In this document: positions 53,586 to 61,306 of the stretch, in pieces | Numbering within the stretch: the stretch's first letter is position 1 | Layout: every line of letters begins with the position of its first letter | NCBI GenBank assembly: GCA_002403155.1 | Contig: DHHF01000001.1 | Span: forward strand, 220,913 to 284,912 | Reading direction: 5' to 3' | Source of the DNA: Sulfurovum sp. UBA4779 | Lineage (GTDB): Bacteria; Campylobacterota; Campylobacteria; Campylobacterales; Sulfurovaceae | Length of the DNA stretch: 64,000 bases | Made by a program: the position numbers and the translations under genes | Notes under the pieces: model-generated | Seen by the model: only the letters and a program-made list of their open reading frames with translations | Told to the model about the DNA's origin: nothing | Database searches by the model: none

Positions 53586-54900
53586 AAAGGTTTACAATAT
53601 GCAGGGCGTTTTGCTCCATTGAATCTTTGATATTCTGCGCCCATCCTGAGAGCAAGTTTCCAAGCAAAAGCAGCGGGATTGCTACGATCAGGCCCTGCAT
53701 AGTCGTCACCAATGCAGCGGAAATTCCTCCCGAAAGAAGTTTTGGATCACCCGTACCAAACTCCGTAATGACATCAAATGTTTCGATCATACCGGTCACT
53801 GTGCCAAGCAGACCCAACAACGGTGCAACGGCTGCAATCACCAGCACAAAACTTCCGAACTTGTCAATTTGGCTGCTTTCATTAAGGATATTTTCCATAA
53901 TGACATCTTCGATATGTTCTCTGTCTTTATCGATATTTCTCAACGCTGACTTGATCACCCTTGCAGTTGAGCCTTCATACTTTTTGATCGCCTCAAGTGC
54001 TTCATGTATTTTCCTGCTTTGAACCTTTTCAACGACGATCGACGTAATTTCATTAACATTGGAACTTGCCTGGATCAGATTAATCGTCCTTAATCCCAAA
54101 AGCATCAACCCGAAAAGACCAAGACCAAAAGTGATATACCCGATCATCCCTCCGTCCGCAAGTGTATCTTCTATAGTTTTTTCTTTGACATAATCCACCT
54201 CTTTATCAAGGTTTTCATATACAAAGATATCGATATTGCCCGTCTTTTCCTTAGCAAACATTGCTTTTGCATCATCAGACGATCCTGCTGCATTCCACAG
54301 CTTGTAAGCGCTGCCTCCTGCCGGGGCCAGCGCACCTGCGGCCATTTTTGAGATACCGTAGGCAGCGACATTCCCAACTTTAACGATATCTCCTTTTACC
54401 TTTTTCCCATCCGGAAGGTAAAATTCGCCTTTTTCATTTCTCAGAGAAGAGAGTTCGCCATAAAGCTTTATCGATAAGGAAAATGCCCGCTGAATTTTTT
54501 GGAGATCAGTCGTTTTATTGTTATCGGCAAGTACAATGCCGTAAGGTTCAAGCGTCATATGTGCCTGGTTTACTACGTTGCCTGCAAACCCACCGTTTTC
54601 CTCCCTTTCTGAAAGCTCTTTATTGAGTTTTTCAAGTTTTTCACTGCTGACTTTTGATGCTTCGGATATCTCCAATAATTTTTTTTGAAGCTCTTCAATC
54701 TTCTGGGTTGATGCATTCAGGTCCCTTTCTTGTTGTACCTTGTCTGATATCAATCTTTTTTCCAATTCTTCCTTCTGTGCTTTTAAATAGGCATACTCTT
54801 TTTGGTATGCTCTTTCAAGTTCATTTGAATATGCGGCAGTTGATACCATCAGCAATGCTGCCATCATATAAAATAATTTAGTCATGGATGATGCTTTCAT
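53566..54900 (-). CDS. TtpC-like ExbB paralogue with N-terminal coiled coil
   Basis: A 444-aa protein with a signal peptide, a long coiled coil (about residues 25-110, ELERAYQKEYAYLKAQKEEL), a spacer domain and a C-terminal MotA/TolQ/ExbB channel domain (about 250-440) with LVIAAVAPLLGLLGTVTGMI. This is the layout of TtpC in vibrio TonB2 systems, where it is needed alongside ExbB. It overlaps the DUF3450 gene (ATGA) and exbB. Confidence 0.9.
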   Translation of the reverse strand: MKASSMTKLFYMMAALLMVSTAAYSNELERAYQKEYAYLKAQKEELEKRLISDKVQQERDLNASTQKIEELQKKLLEISEASKVSSEKLEKLNKELSEREENGGFAGNVVNQAHMTLEPYGIVLADNNKTTDLQKIQRAFSLSIKLYGELSSLRNEKGEFYLPDGKKVKGDIVKVGNVAAYGISKMAAGALAPAGGSAYKLWNAAGSSDDAKAMFAKEKTGNIDIFVYENLDKEVDYVKEKTIEDTLADGGMIGYITFGLGLFGLMLLGLRTINLIQASSNVNEITSIVVEKVQSRKIHEALEAIKKYEGSTARVIKSALRNIDKDREHIEDVIMENILNESSQIDKFGSFVLVIAAVAPLLGLLGTVTGMIETFDVITEFGTGDPKLLSGGISAALVTTMQGLIVAIPLLLLGNLLSGWAQNIKDSMEQNALHIVNLYEKYRD

Positions 54901-55667
54901 TCGTTTGTTCCTCTAAGTAGTAGTGCATTTGGCAGCGTAAAATATCCGGTACGGATCTGTTTTTGCAAAGAATCAAAAAAATCGACAATCTGTGAGCGCT
55001 CTGTGTCATCTTTGGCAATAACATAGCTATACTGATTTCCGTTTTGTTTGACATACCCTACTTTATCATCAGGAGTTGCAAAGAACATCATCACAGAACC
55101 GATTTTTGCGATCTTTGCCATAGTAGATTTCCCCTCGAGTACAATCTCTTGTTTGAACTGGCCTATCTCTTTGGTCAGGCGCAATGTATCATCATAGCTT
55201 GCCCAGGTAAGCGCCAGCGCCTTTTCTTGGGTTATATTACCGCTTTGAAGATCGTTTTTGATTTGATGGAGAACCGATACTCGTTCCTCTATCTTGAACG
55301 GCACCCCTGCTTTGATCACATTTTCAAGTGCATCCAATGCATCAAAGACAATAGGTTTAAGATCCATGGTTGAATTTCCCAACATTTCAATTTTTTTCTG
55401 CACCTTTTCGATATTTTGATTTGTAAGCTTCAAAGAGGTTTCCTGGCGATTGATCTGTGCTTCATTGTCTGAAACCTGCAATGCATTTGACTTCATTTGC
55501 GACTTGTATGCCTCTTTATTATCATCAATCTGTGTATAGAGTTTCTCTACTTCCGATCTTAATTGCATGATTGATTGAACCATCTGATCTTCAGCCATAA
55601 GCATAGGAGACAAGATGGTCTGTGAAGCTGCCAGCAAAAACAGCAGCTTTTTAGGTGTAGTAATCAT
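54897..55667 (-). CDS. DUF3450 protein of the TonB2-type operon
   Basis: A 256-aa exported protein with a signal peptide (about 1-25), a coiled coil (about 30-100) and a conserved C-terminal part (RTGYFTLPNALLLRGT). DUF3450 proteins regularly precede ttpC-exbB-exbD-tonB. The ATG at 55667 lies 6 bases after GGAG and is preferred over a TTG at 55679. It is the first gene after the Pho-box at 55713. Confidence 0.86.
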   Translation of the reverse strand: MITTPKKLLFLLAASQTILSPMLMAEDQMVQSIMQLRSEVEKLYTQIDDNKEAYKSQMKSNALQVSDNEAQINRQETSLKLTNQNIEKVQKKIEMLGNSTMDLKPIVFDALDALENVIKAGVPFKIEERVSVLHQIKNDLQSGNITQEKALALTWASYDDTLRLTKEIGQFKQEIVLEGKSTMAKIAKIGSVMMFFATPDDKVGYVKQNGNQYSYVIAKDDTERSQIVDFFDSLQKQIRTGYFTLPNALLLRGTNE

Positions 55668-55712
55668 TATATACTCCAAAGGATGTAATTTTGCGAAATT
55701 CTAATGAAAACA

Positions 55713-55730
55713 TGTAACGTAATGGTTACA
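55713..55730 (-). promoter_or_regulatory. Pho-box before the TonB2-type operon
   Basis: Minus strand TGTAACC ATTA CGTTACA. It is a slightly weaker match, but spacing is the usual 11 bp and the 45-bp distance to the start equals that of pstC and the porin. Seven genes follow without a gap longer than 10 bp. Confidence 0.65.
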
Positions 55731-55782
55731 GAATGAAAATATTTTTTAAGGATTTTTATGATTGAAGATTTGCAGTTATAAC

Positions 55783-55800
55783 AAGCAGCTGATGCTGCTT
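55783..55800 (-). terminator. Hairpin after the beta-helix gene
   Basis: AAGCAGC and GCTGCTT pair around TGAT, 10 bp after the gene's stop. No strong T-run follows on the minus strand. Confidence 0.5.
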
Positions 55801-55810
55801 GCTGGAAGAG

Positions 55811-57361
55811 TTATTTCGTATTTTCTATACCGGTATCAAAAATACCTTCAAGCGTAGCCGCCGAAGTACCTGTAAATCTATCGCCTGTCGAAGTACCTTC
55901 GATTGTCACATTGGCAAATGAAGTGTTGGCTGCATCGACTTTATCAGAAGTCTTGTCGCCGCTCATGGAATAGAACGCACCGTAAGTATCGTTTACGTTG
56001 TCTGCAATTGTACCGTTCATGAAATGTCCGCCTATGCCGTCACCCTTAAAGTAGATACCGCCTTCTTTTGCCGAACCGTTTTGCACAATGTTAAATCCGT
56101 CAAACGTCGCATGGGTCGTACCTGACATCTCCACTGCAGCGTTGCCTGTGGTTGTTGTGATATTGAGGTTTTTCACTGTTCCGGAGAATCCGTCATCGAT
56201 ATCGAAGTAGTCATCCGTACATCTTGTAATATTGACATTTGTCAGATTTACCGTACCGCCCCAAAGCTCGATACCGTCATCATCTGAAAGATCCACTGTG
56301 ATATTCTCTACGACTGTTCCCGAACCGACACCCACCATAGAAAGGCCGTTGATCTCTTTATCAACCTCCATCGTGATTCCCGAGTTAAGGATCTTCACAT
56401 GTCTGAGGATACCGGAGTTATCTTCCGCATCTGTAGTGCCGGCGACAAACGCATCGTTTACCTCATATGGGTTTACTTGATCATTGGCTGCATTGCCGAT
56501 GATTGTCAAGCCGCCCCACTGTCCTACGGCAGGTGCTTCGCCATCAATGGCTGCTTTTGTTGAAGTAAATATAATCGGCTCAGTTTCCGTACCATCAGCG
56601 ATGATCTTCGCGCCTTTATCTACGATCATATAAGAAGTTTGTTCTCCCGTACCGTCATACCCGGCGATTGTCGTTCCCGGCTCGATTGTCAGTGTTGCAC
56701 CGCTCTCTACAACCACCAACCCGTCCATCAGCCATAGTTTGTCTTTTGTGAGCGTCATTGCTCCCGTGATACTGCTTGGCAGTGTCTCTGTCGACAGTAC
56801 TCCACAACCGCCTTTGGCGATAAATTTAATAGATCCGGAAGCTGCATCTACCTCTACTTTATCAAAATTGGAAGCTATATCTACTACTAAAGCGCCGTCT
56901 GCAACCTTTGTTTTACCTGTTTCATGAACAAGAAGGTAGTCGTTTTGCGGCATATATAAGAACCATACTTTATTGACCGGATCAAACTGATTGTAAATAC
57001 CTGCAAGACTGTCATCTATTTTCATCGTGGCGTTTGAAAGCACACCCGCTCTTGCATTATCGCCTGTATACTCTCCAAACACTATTGGACTGGTTGACGT
57101 GATACTTGTAAAGTCATTTGCAGGAATAACTTCTGCGCCGCCAGCCAATGTGTTCTTGCCAGTTTGATGCATTAGCAAATAGTTTGCCTGAGGCATATAC
57201 AATGCCCAATCCTCCGCTGTTGGATTCACATATTTATAGATTCCGGCCAACTGATCGTTGATTGTAAATGTTTTGCATGACAGTTGCTCAACAACACTTA
57301 TCTCATCCAATGCCAATAAACTCGATGCAGCTAATGATATTCCGATTACACTTTTTAACAT
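55811..57361 (-). CDS. Secreted beta-helix protein with duplicated N-terminal repeats
   Basis: A 516-aa exported protein with a signal peptide (about 1-18). Two similar 55-residue repeats follow (about 28-85 and 110-165), each with LAGIY, W-LYMPQ and YLL-H-TGK. The rest (about 200-500) is a right-handed parallel beta-helix (VVESGATLTIEPGTTIAGYD, GQWGGLTIIGNA). No catalytic residues are evident. It follows an Ig-like lipoprotein gene in the same direction; the two share a leader with tandem Pho-boxes. Role unknown. Confidence 0.75.
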   Translation of the reverse strand: MLKSVIGISLAASSLLALDEISVVEQLSCKTFTINDQLAGIYKYVNPTAEDWALYMPQANYLLMHQTGKNTLAGGAEVIPANDFTSITSTSPIVFGEYTGDNARAGVLSNATMKIDDSLAGIYNQFDPVNKVWFLYMPQNDYLLVHETGKTKVADGALVVDIASNFDKVEVDAASGSIKFIAKGGCGVLSTETLPSSITGAMTLTKDKLWLMDGLVVVESGATLTIEPGTTIAGYDGTGEQTSYMIVDKGAKIIADGTETEPIIFTSTKAAIDGEAPAVGQWGGLTIIGNAANDQVNPYEVNDAFVAGTTDAEDNSGILRHVKILNSGITMEVDKEINGLSMVGVGSGTVVENITVDLSDDDGIELWGGTVNLTNVNITRCTDDYFDIDDGFSGTVKNLNITTTTGNAAVEMSGTTHATFDGFNIVQNGSAKEGGIYFKGDGIGGHFMNGTIADNVNDTYGAFYSMSGDKTSDKVDAANTSFANVTIEGTSTGDRFTGTSAATLEGIFDTGIENTK

Positions 57362-57394
57362 ATTTTTCTCCTTATGGTTATTCTTTGCTTTGGC

Positions 57395-58969
57395 TTATGC
57401 AGACGCCGTACACGTTGCAGTTCCGGGGATCGGATTTCCAAAAGGATCCGAATCTTTAGATACAACCCCTGTCTCCCCATTCGCATCAATACAGGTATCG
57501 CCAACCTCTGATGCTTCAAGCTCCTCTTGTGTTGTCGGCGTGGGCGTTGCCGTACTGCTCGCTTTACATGTTGCAGTTCCGGGGATCGGATTTCCAAACG
57601 GATCAAGGTCTTTATCTACAACCCCTGTCTCCCCATTCGCATCAATACAGGTATCGCCAACCTCTGATGCTTCAAGCTCCTCTTGTGTTGAAGGGATTGG
57701 CTCTCCAGTTTTCTGAACAATCACCGTTCTTACTGCCGTACCCGTGTTGCCCGCTGCGTCCGTAGCTGTCCATGTAATCGTATAGGTACCCGCCACGGCC
57801 GTATTGATACTCCCGCTCTTTATAGGTGTCAATGTGCCGTCTACATTGTCCGTTGCCGTTGCCCCTTCATCGGTATAGCTGCCGCCGACTGTGATTGTCA
57901 CCGTTGCAGAACCGTTCAACGTAACAACCGGCGGTGTTGTATCAATAACAGGCGCCTCTTCAACAATGACCGTTCTGGTTGCAGTTCCTACATTGCCCGT
58001 TGTATCCGTGGCTGTCCATGTAATTGTATAAGTACCCGCCGCGGCTGTATCGACACTTCCGCTCATTACCGGCGTAAGCACTCCATCTGTATCATCGGTA
58101 GCAGTTGCGCCTGCATCACTATAAGTTGCACCTACCGTAATGGTGACTATCGCTTCCCCATGAAGTGTTACCGTAGGCGGTATTGTATCAGCCACAGGCT
58201 CTTCTTGCACGATCACCGTTCTTGTTTTACTTGCGCTATTGCCCGCTTTGTCCGTTGCAGTATAAGTGATACTATAGGTGCCGGCTGCTGCAGTATTGAC
58301 CGAACCGGACTTTTTAGTATCTATCGCCCCTTCAAAAGCGTCATAGGCCGTGGCACCTGCATCTGCATAACTTGTTTTTGCCGTGTTTGCCATAATAGTA
58401 ATCGTTTCTTCGCCAAGCAGTGTTACAATAGGCGCTTCTGTATCGGATTTTTTAAGGTGATCGACCGCTGTTTGCTCGTCAACCAGCACAAGGTCTGCCT
58501 GACGAAGAAGCATCACGGCATCTCCTTCAAACTCGCTGCTTGCTGCATCAAGCGGATTGGTTATAATTTCTTCTACCTGTTTTTGGTCAAGTACAATTTC
58601 ATTATCAGGATTGTTATCACTATCAAGCGTCAGCAGAAGCTGCGCCAGATTAACCGCTGCTGTGTCATTTTTTGGATACAGTATATAAGGCGTTACAATC
58701 ATCCCGTCTTCCACTTCAACCGGTCCAAATTCCATAGCGCCAAGCTTAAATGAGACGCTGTCTCCTACTTTACAGGTAAATTTGCCTTCCCCGTCCGTTA
58801 CACCGCTTTTGTTTGATTTGCCGCATGTATACGATAACCCCACAACCGCTGCATCTATAAATGTTCCTGTTGCTTCAGGAGTTGTTTCGCTGCTGCCGCT
58901 GCTGTTACATCCCGAAAACATAAATATTGCCGAAGCAACACATGCCGACAAAATTATTTTTTTACTCAT
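57395..58969 (-). CDS. Lipoprotein with three bacterial Ig-like repeats
   Basis: A 524-aa lipoprotein. The ATG at 58969 starts a lipoprotein signal with lipobox FSGC (Cys21); the upstream reading to 59062 runs through the Pho-box and is rejected. An N-terminal globular part is followed by three Ig-like/DUF5011-type repeats (each about 75 residues, with DAGATA and AAGTYTITWTATD) and two Cys-containing C-terminal repeats (EELEASEVGDTCIDANGETG). It is probably surface-exposed. No enzyme domain is visible. Confidence 0.75.
   Translation of the reverse strand: MSKKIILSACVASAIFMFSGCNSSGSSETTPEATGTFIDAAVVGLSYTCGKSNKSGVTDGEGKFTCKVGDSVSFKLGAMEFGPVEVEDGMIVTPYILYPKNDTAAVNLAQLLLTLDSDNNPDNEIVLDQKQVEEIITNPLDAASSEFEGDAVMLLRQADLVLVDEQTAVDHLKKSDTEAPIVTLLGEETITIMANTAKTSYADAGATAYDAFEGAIDTKKSGSVNTAAAGTYSITYTATDKAGNSASKTRTVIVQEEPVADTIPPTVTLHGEAIVTITVGATYSDAGATATDDTDGVLTPVMSGSVDTAAAGTYTITWTATDTTGNVGTATRTVIVEEAPVIDTTPPVVTLNGSATVTITVGGSYTDEGATATDNVDGTLTPIKSGSINTAVAGTYTITWTATDAAGNTGTAVRTVIVQKTGEPIPSTQEELEASEVGDTCIDANGETGVVDKDLDPFGNPIPGTATCKASSTATPTPTTQEELEASEVGDTCIDANGETGVVSKDSDPFGNPIPGTATCTASA
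57414..57690. repeat. Direct repeat, two copies of about 121 bp
   Basis: 57414-57534 and 57570-57690 are near identical (offset 156 bp) and encode the two C-terminal Cys-repeats of the lipoprotein. Such long DNA-level identity suggests a recent duplication or gene conversion. Confidence 0.8.
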
Positions 58970-59015
58970 TGCATATTCCTTGCTGTCAATTTTCCTATGA
59001 ATCATAAAGAATAGC

Positions 59016-59033
59016 CGTAACATATTGATAACA
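59016..59033 (-). promoter_or_regulatory. Pho-box (proximal) before the lipoprotein/beta-helix unit
   Basis: Minus strand TGTTATC AATA TGTTACG, 46 bp before the lipoprotein ATG. It is one of a tandem pair. Confidence 0.7.
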
Positions 59034-59046
59034 AGAAAAACTATTT

Positions 59047-59064
59047 GATAACATTTTGGCAATA
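59047..59064 (-). promoter_or_regulatory. Pho-box (distal) before the lipoprotein/beta-helix unit
   Basis: Minus strand TATTGCC AAAA TGTTATC, 13 bp beyond the proximal box. The first 7-mer is weaker. The pair is the only tandem Pho-box arrangement found in the window. Confidence 0.6.
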
Positions 59065-59124
59065 TTAAGATTAAGGATATTTAAGGGAAGAGGTACAAAT
59101 ATAATGAGGGGATAAAAAATATTC

Positions 59125-59145
59125 AAAAAGCAGGTATTGGCCTGC
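59125..59145 (-). terminator. Terminator of the ankyrin-repeat gene
   Basis: On the minus strand GCAGG and CCTGC form a hairpin with a 6-base loop, followed by TTTTTGAATATTTTTT, about 35 bp after the gene's stop. Confidence 0.75.
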
Positions 59146-59179
59146 CTCTCTCATAAAAAGTTAATTTAATCAAAAAACT

Positions 59180-59710
59180 TTATTCATTTGGATAGAGGTT
59201 AAATCTGGCGCCTTTTTCTCCTAAAAATTCGACCACTTGTTTCTGCCCGAGCTTTTTGGCATAGTCTTTGGCCGTCGCTCCGGAACTGTCTTTGGCATTC
59301 AGATCAGCACCCGCTTCGATCAAAAGCGCGAGCATATCCAAATCATTAAAACATGATGCCAGCATTAAAGGCAAAATCCCGCTTTTTCGTTTGGTCTGAT
59401 TGGGATCGATCCCTTTGTCAATACAAAATTTGACAACTTCTTTGTGTTTAAACTTGATCGCGATATCCAGCGTACTCACACCGTCTCTGTCAACCGCATA
59501 AATATCGGCTCCGTGTGTAACCAAAAGCTCTATCATTTCGATAGAAGCATGCTTGCGTATCGCATAAAACAGCGGGCTGATCTCATCATATTCGTCAAGA
59601 TCATACTCTTCGCCTATCAAAATAGGCTTGGCGATATCTGCACCGGCTTCAAGCAAAGATTTCATCTTTGCCAAAGAATCGTTTGCTAAGGCTTGCGTAA
59701 TTTCGTTCAT
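59180..59710 (-). CDS. Ankyrin-repeat protein
   Basis: A 176-aa protein with about four ankyrin repeats (for example DEISPLFYAIRKHASIEMIELLVTHGADI, GVSTLDIAIKFKHKEVVKFCIDKG and LLIEAGADLNAKDSSGATAKDYA). No signal peptide is visible. It likely mediates protein-protein binding. A Pho-box-like repeat lies 13 bp upstream but is oriented for the opposite strand. Confidence 0.85.
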   Translation of the reverse strand: MNEITQALANDSLAKMKSLLEAGADIAKPILIGEEYDLDEYDEISPLFYAIRKHASIEMIELLVTHGADIYAVDRDGVSTLDIAIKFKHKEVVKFCIDKGIDPNQTKRKSGILPLMLASCFNDLDMLALLIEAGADLNAKDSSGATAKDYAKKLGQKQVVEFLGEKGARFNLYPNE

Positions 59711-59722
59711 TGTCTATCCTTT

Positions 59723-59740
59723 GTTACCGTTTAGTAATCG
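59723..59740 (+). promoter_or_regulatory. Pho-box before the 42-aa gene
   Basis: Plus strand TGTTACC GTTT AGTAATC, with a -10-like TATTGTATGAT just downstream and the 42-aa ORF starting at 59800. Orientation argues for this gene rather than the divergent ankyrin gene. Confidence 0.65.
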
Positions 59741-59799
59741 TGCTATTGTATGATTGTCTCGTCTTAAAAAAGATTAAAATTCAAAAAGGAGAAATCAAA

Positions 59800-59928
59800 A
59801 TGAAAATAAGCAAAATTCTTAAAAAAGTGATCAAATCAGAAGGCAACAAATCACCCACTTCAAGAAAAATCGCCAAACTGCAATCTTCCAAAGAATTCAG
59901 CTATCTTGTGGATACAAAAACAGCTTAA
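59800..59928 (+). CDS. 42-aa basic protein with its own Pho-box
   Basis: A small, lysine-rich, soluble protein (MKISKILKKVIKSEGNKS at its start). AAGGAG precedes the ATG at 59800, and the frame in front of it is not conserved. A Pho-box and a -10-like sequence lie in the expected positions. It resembles no family I know; it may be a small regulator or a phosphate-starvation peptide. Confidence 0.7.
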   Translation: MKISKILKKVIKSEGNKSPTSRKIAKLQSSKEFSYLVDTKTA

Positions 59929-59930
59929 AC

Positions 59931-60248
59931 CTACTTGCTAAAACCAAACGGATTCAATCCGCCCATCATTCCTAATGCCTGAGACTTTTTATTGTCTTCG
60001 ACCATTTTTATGACATCATTGATCGCACTTATCAGCAAAATCTGCAATGATTCTTTGTCTTCAAGAAGACTATCGTCGATCTCAACATCTATAATCTCCC
60101 CCGCACCATTAGCCTTTACCGCCACAAGTCCGCCTCCGCTTTTTGCCGTTAATTCTACATGTTTGGCTTCTTCTTGCAGTGCTTTGGCTTTTTCTTGCAT
60201 CTGTTCGAGCATTTTGCCCATATTGCCCAAATCCAACCCTTCAAACAT
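59931..60248 (-). CDS. YbaB/EbfC nucleoid-associated protein
   Basis: A 105-aa DNA-binding protein of the YbaB/EbfC family: helix with MGKMLEQMQEKAKALQEEAK, then the central TAKSGGGLVAVKANGAGEIIDVEID and the C-terminal NDVIKMVEDNKKSQA. Its start abuts the panD stop. It converges with the 42-aa gene. Confidence 0.92.
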   Translation of the reverse strand: MFEGLDLGNMGKMLEQMQEKAKALQEEAKHVELTAKSGGGLVAVKANGAGEIIDVEIDDSLLEDKESLQILLISAINDVIKMVEDNKKSQALGMMGGLNPFGFSK

Positions 60249-60617
60249 TTATTTCAATCCTTCAAAAGTCTGAGAAATTGTATTGTCATCGTCCAAAATC
60301 ACAATCTTTGGCACATAGCTGTCGGCTTCCTCTTCACTCATCATTGCATAAGCAATAATAATAATCTTATCGCCTTTATGTACTTTTCTAGCCGCAGCCC
60401 CATTGAGACAAATATCTCCTTTTCCGCGTTCTCCGGCTATAATATACGTTGAAAATCGTTCTCCGTTATTGACATTGACGATGTCTATCTTTTGGCCTAC
60501 TCTCATCTTTGCAGCATCCAAAAGTTCTTGATCTATTGTGATAGAACCTACATAATTCAAATTTGCATCCGTTACCGTTGCTCTATGAATTTTGCTATAC
60601 AGCATTGTAATGTTCAT
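60249..60617 (-). CDS. panD: Aspartate 1-decarboxylase PanD
   Basis: A 122-aa pyruvoyl enzyme that makes beta-alanine for pantothenate. The self-cleavage site is Gly24-Ser25 in NYVGSITID, with LYSKIHRATVTDANL before it and NGAAARKVHKGDKIIIIAYA after. The ATG at 60617, behind a purine-rich GGAG stretch, is preferred over an upstream start. Confidence 0.95.
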   Translation of the reverse strand: MNITMLYSKIHRATVTDANLNYVGSITIDQELLDAAKMRVGQKIDIVNVNNGERFSTYIIAGERGKGDICLNGAAARKVHKGDKIIIIAYAMMSEEEADSYVPKIVILDDDNTISQTFEGLK

Positions 60618-60828
60618 ATTTTTTTCTCCTTCGCACAAAGCAATATTCTATCGCCAAATGCTTCTTTGTAATTATACCAAAACTCCATCTTTTGTCATTG
60701 TTATACATTAAAATAGTGAAGGAATCATGAAGCAGCGGTACTGTACTTTGCACGCTTCCATGGTTTCCCTTCATGCAAAACGGCGCATTCAATAGATTTT
60801 GGGATACCAACAGGCCTGCTTGAAAGTT

Positions 60829-61206
60829 TTATCTTGCCATGCTTGCCGGAGAAATAGGCTCGCCCCACATCTCTTCAGCGATCACATATTCTTCTACTAC
60901 TTTTCCGCCGATAATATGTTCTTCTATAATGCGGTCAATTTTTTCTTTTGTAAGTTTTACATACATTACATGCCCGGGCTCAACCAGCATGACAGGACCC
61001 TGCTGGCAGCGATTCAAGCATCCCGTTTGTACAGGCTGCACTGTACCGATAATCCCTTTCATCATCAAGCTTTGCGCCAAATATTGAAAAAGCTGCTGCG
61101 ATTCCGGATCGTTGTGATTGACGCAGCTTGGTTTTGGCATGCCCGGAGGGGCACTTTGTTGACACTTGAAAATATAAAATGCAGGTTGTGGTATACTGCC
61201 TACCAT
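60829..61206 (-). CDS. Thioredoxin-like [2Fe-2S] ferredoxin
   Basis: A 125-aa ferredoxin of the thioredoxin-fold (NuoE-related) type. Four cysteines that could ligate the cluster are visible: Cys15 (FKCQQS), Cys28 (KPSCVNH), then Cys63 and Cys67 (TGCLNRCQQGP). The tail (VEEYVIAEEMWGEPIS) is acidic. It likely carries electrons for a redox or Fe-S process; partner unknown. Confidence 0.82.
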   Translation of the reverse strand: MVGSIPQPAFYIFKCQQSAPPGMPKPSCVNHNDPESQQLFQYLAQSLMMKGIIGTVQPVQTGCLNRCQQGPVMLVEPGHVMYVKLTKEKIDRIIEEHIIGGKVVEEYVIAEEMWGEPISPASMAR

Positions 61207-61253
61207 TCTAGATCCTTTAAAAAAATTTAATTAAGAGCATTTTACTCCTAATT

Positions 61254-61302
61254 GCTTAATCCGGGATTAAGCGACCTCTTGATTGCAGATGTTCAAGCAA
61301 TC
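61254..61302 (-). other. Two short inverted repeats between murE and the ferredoxin gene
   Basis: GCTTAATCC and GGATTAAGC (61254-61272) and GATTGC/GCAATC (61281-61302) lie side by side. Neither is followed by a T-run. They could be a transcript-end or small RNA structure; nothing more can be said. Confidence 0.4.
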
Positions 61303-61306
61303 TGTT

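Noticed and set aside
58970..59062. N-terminal extension of the Ig-repeat lipoprotein
   Set aside because: It covers the Pho-boxes and would destroy the lipoprotein signal at 58969.
60595..60810. 71-aa minus-strand ORF before panD
   Set aside because: It overlaps the panD start region in another frame and has no coding character.
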